Shown here: in pieces, positions 4,782-6,684 of the stretch
How the letters are laid out: each line of letters opens with the position of its first letter
Numbering within the stretch: the stretch's first letter is position 1
DNA from: Bacteroidota bacterium
Lineage (GTDB): Bacteria; Bacteroidota; Bacteroidia; Chitinophagales; Chitinophagaceae
NCBI GenBank assembly: GCA_023436685.1
Contig: JAEZIL010000165.1
Location: 1 to 6,684, forward strand
Direction: 5' to 3'
Length of the DNA: 6,684 nucleotides
Translations under genes and position numbers: made by a program
The notes under the pieces: model-generated
Database searches by the model: none
The model's input: the letters and a program-made list of their open reading frames with translations, nothing else
What the model was told of the DNA's origin: nothing

Positions 4782-6684
4782 TTATAACAAACTCAGGCTT
4801 TCTTCAAGTGCTTTAATCTTAGCTAAAGCATCGGTTTGTTTCTTGCGCTCTACATCTATTACTTCCGGCTTTGCATTTTGCACAAACCGTTCATTACCTA
4901 GCTTCTTTTCAATGCTTGCCAAAAACCCTTTAAGATAATCCAGGTCTTTCTGCATCTGCTCTTTTTGTGCAGCACTATCCACATTTGCGTTAGCACCTTC
5001 TACATATATTTTATCGGTTTGTACCACTATTGAAATGCTACCTGTCTGTGCTTCTTTAGTAAAGCTGATTTCCTCTGCATTTACCTGGCGTTTCAGGATA
5101 GGTAATACTTTATTGTAGAAACCTTCATTTGTAGTGTCTATCCAAAGCCTGATAGTATCCTTAGGTTTCATTTGATTTTTGTTACGCGTATCGCGCACAG
5201 ATGTAATAACATCCTGTAACAGAGCGCCATCTTTTAGTATTGCTGCATTAGCGGTACCGGCAGTAGGGAGCTGCTTTAGTATCAGGTCATCACCCTCGGC
5301 ACGTATACGCAACTGGTGGTATATTTCTTCTGTTACAAACGGCATATACGGATGCAATAACTGCAGCAGGCGCTCGTAGATATTCAGCGTACGCTCAAAT
5401 ACAGCTTTGGAAATTGATTGATCCTGTGCAGGCTTAACCCATTCCAGATACCAGGAGCAAAAATCATCCCATATTAGTGAATATATTGTTTTCAAAGCTT
5501 CGCTAAGGCGGAAATCTTTCATCATATCATCAATATCGGCAGAAACAGAAGTCAAGCGTTGTTCCATCCAATCGATCGCAAACTCAACATTAGTGTCTTG
5601 AGCATCGGCAACCTTGCCCTCCCACATTTTTATTAGCTTCAGGGCATTCCACATCTTATTGCTAAAGTTTCGCCCTTGGTCTAGTGTTGCTTCATCAAAC
5701 AGTATATCATTGCCGGCAGGCGACGATATCATAATACCAAAACGTACCGCATCAGCGCCATAATCTTCTATCAACTTCAGCAAATCGGGCGAATTGCCTA
5801 AAGATTTACTCATCTTACGCCCCTGTTTGTCGCGCACTATACCTGTGAAATATACCCTATCAAAAGGCTTCTGTCCCAAGAATTCGTAGCCTGCCATAGC
5901 CATGCGTGCTACCCAAAAGAATATGATCTCTGGTGCGGTTACCAGTGTATTGGTTGGATAGTAATATTTCAATTCAGGATTGTCAGGATTTTCGTTCCAT
6001 CCAAATACCTGCATTGGCCATAACCAGCTGCTAAACCAAGTATCCAGCACATCATCTTCCTGCCTCAACTCAGGCTTTTGAGCCGCCAAGCCAGGATTAG
6101 CTTTACGATATTGCTCGTGTGCTTCTTCTGCTGTTTGAGCTACATATATTTTGCCTTCTGCATCGTACCAAGCAGGTATGCGCTGCCCCCACCAAAGCTG
6201 GCGGCTGATACACCAGTCTTTAATATTTTCCATCCAGTGCCTGTACAGGTTTTTGAATTTAGCCGGATGGAATTCGATATTATCATTTAATACATTCTCC
6301 AGGGCGGGCTTTGCCATTTCAGTCATCTTGCACCACCATTGCATAGAAAGGCGTGGCTCAATAACAGCATCTGTTCGTTCTGAAAAACCAACCTGGTTGC
6401 TGTAATCTTCCTGCTTTACGAAATTGCCACTCTCTTTCAGATCCTCAACTATTTTCTTACGCACAGCAAAACGGTCTTCACCAATATACATGCCGGCAGC
6501 CTCACTTAGCGTACCATCTTCATTTAATGTATCAATAACCGGCAGATTGTGTTTTATACCCAGGTTATAATCGTTGATATCATGTGCGGGTGTAACCTTC
6601 AGGGCACCAGTACCAAATTCTTTATCAATATATTCATCAAAAATGATAGGTACACGCCTGTTGATAAGGGGAACAAAGCAGTAT
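4782..6684 (-). CDS. valS: Valyl-tRNA synthetase (5' end outside window)
   Basis: This cytoplasmic class I synthetase charges tRNA-Val with valine. The frame is open to the right edge, so the gene is partial. About 633 residues are visible of a usual ~870-880. In fragment order they include the end of the CP1 editing domain (EFGTGALKVTPAHDINDYN, residues ~22-40), the ISRQLWWGQRIPAWY segment, DDVLDTWFSSWLWP, and the catalytic KMSKS loop at 5802-5816 (RKMSKSLGNSPD). The anticodon-binding domain follows, including WYLEWVKP and LLHPYMPFVTEEIYHQL. The last ~65 residues form the ValRS tRNA-binding coiled coil (LDYLKGFLASIEKKL...ALAKIKALEESLSLL). The HIGH motif is upstream and unseen. The Met at 6491 is internal, because matching editing-domain sequence continues before it. 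The gene leads the - strand cluster, and its TAA stop is 10 bases before the next gene. Confidence 0.97.
   Translation of the reverse strand, partial: YCFVPLINRRVPIIFDEYIDKEFGTGALKVTPAHDINDYNLGIKHNLPVIDTLNEDGTLSEAAGMYIGEDRFAVRKKIVEDLKESGNFVKQEDYSNQVGFSERTDAVIEPRLSMQWWCKMTEMAKPALENVLNDNIEFHPAKFKNLYRHWMENIKDWCISRQLWWGQRIPAWYDAEGKIYVAQTAEEAHEQYRKANPGLAAQKPELRQEDDVLDTWFSSWLWPMQVFGWNENPDNPELKYYYPTNTLVTAPEIIFFWVARMAMAGYEFLGQKPFDRVYFTGIVRDKQGRKMSKSLGNSPDLLKLIEDYGADAVRFGIMISSPAGNDILFDEATLDQGRNFSNKMWNALKLIKMWEGKVADAQDTNVEFAIDWMEQRLTSVSADIDDMMKDFRLSEALKTIYSLIWDDFCSWYLEWVKPAQDQSISKAVFERTLNIYERLLQLLHPYMPFVTEEIYHQLRIRAEGDDLILKQLPTAGTANAAILKDGALLQDVITSVRDTRNKNQMKPKDTIRLWIDTTNEGFYNKVLPILKRQVNAEEISFTKEAQTGSISIVVQTDKIYVEGANANVDSAAQKEQMQKDLDYLKGFLASIEKKLGNERFVQNAKPEVIDVERKKQTDALAKIKALEESLSLL

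Noticed and set aside
5179..6405. Three + strand open frames (66, 70 and 84 residues) within valS
   Set aside because: They lie antisense to conserved valyl-tRNA synthetase sequence, and two of them overlap each other. No motif supports any of them.
6489..6491. ATG at 6491 as the start of valS
   Set aside because: Codons before it continue in frame with the editing-domain motif GTGALKVTPAHD, so the gene begins beyond the right edge.
1..6684. CRISPR array, tRNA/rRNA gene, insertion sequence, or toxin-antitoxin or defence island
   Set aside because: The window is almost entirely filled by five genes with gaps of 53 bases or less. I saw no direct repeat array, transposase or nuclease motif, or tRNA-like cloverleaf.

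Overview
The window looks like a chromosomal segment from a Bacteroidota bacterium, probably from the Chitinophagales or Sphingobacteriales side. The main evidence is a secreted protein ending in a type A sorting domain of the type IX secretion system (T9SS), a system confined to that phylum and its relatives. A second secreted protein resembles the C-terminal domain of the T9SS/gliding motor protein GldM. None of the three starts visible here has a clear Shine-Dalgarno sequence, which is usual in the phylum. The order-level guess is weak.

Layout. The left third (1-2007, + strand) holds the 3' part of der (ribosome-assembly GTPase), then the complete rimO (ribosomal protein S12 methylthiotransferase) 27 bases later, probably in one transcript. 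A strong hairpin at 1990-2016 covers the end of rimO, including its stop codon, and probably acts as the rimO terminator. The rest of the window (2022-6684) is on the - strand. In transcription order it holds valS (valyl-tRNA synthetase, 5' end outside the window), then 10 bases later a small secreted GldM-C-like protein, then 53 bases later a 740-residue multidomain T9SS cargo protein. The cargo gene runs tail to tail into rimO with only 14 bases between the stop codons.

How the genes relate. Der, RimO and ValS are housekeeping proteins of translation. Der acts in 50S assembly, RimO modifies S12 in the 30S subunit, and ValS charges tRNA-Val. The two genes between valS and rimO are accessory and both encode exported proteins. 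The large one carries, in order, a signal peptide, an unnamed N-terminal module with a conserved-looking Cys, seven evenly spaced propeller-like repeats, a SprB-like repeat, a Cys-rich Ig-like domain and the T9SS sorting domain. It is probably released outside the cell or anchored on its surface.

The window is almost fully coding. No gap exceeds 53 bases, and I see no tRNA, rRNA, CRISPR array, insertion sequence or phage gene. I find no clear new defence or mobile system. The parts most worth a second look are the N-terminal module and propeller of the cargo protein, and the stand-alone GldM-C-like neighbour.
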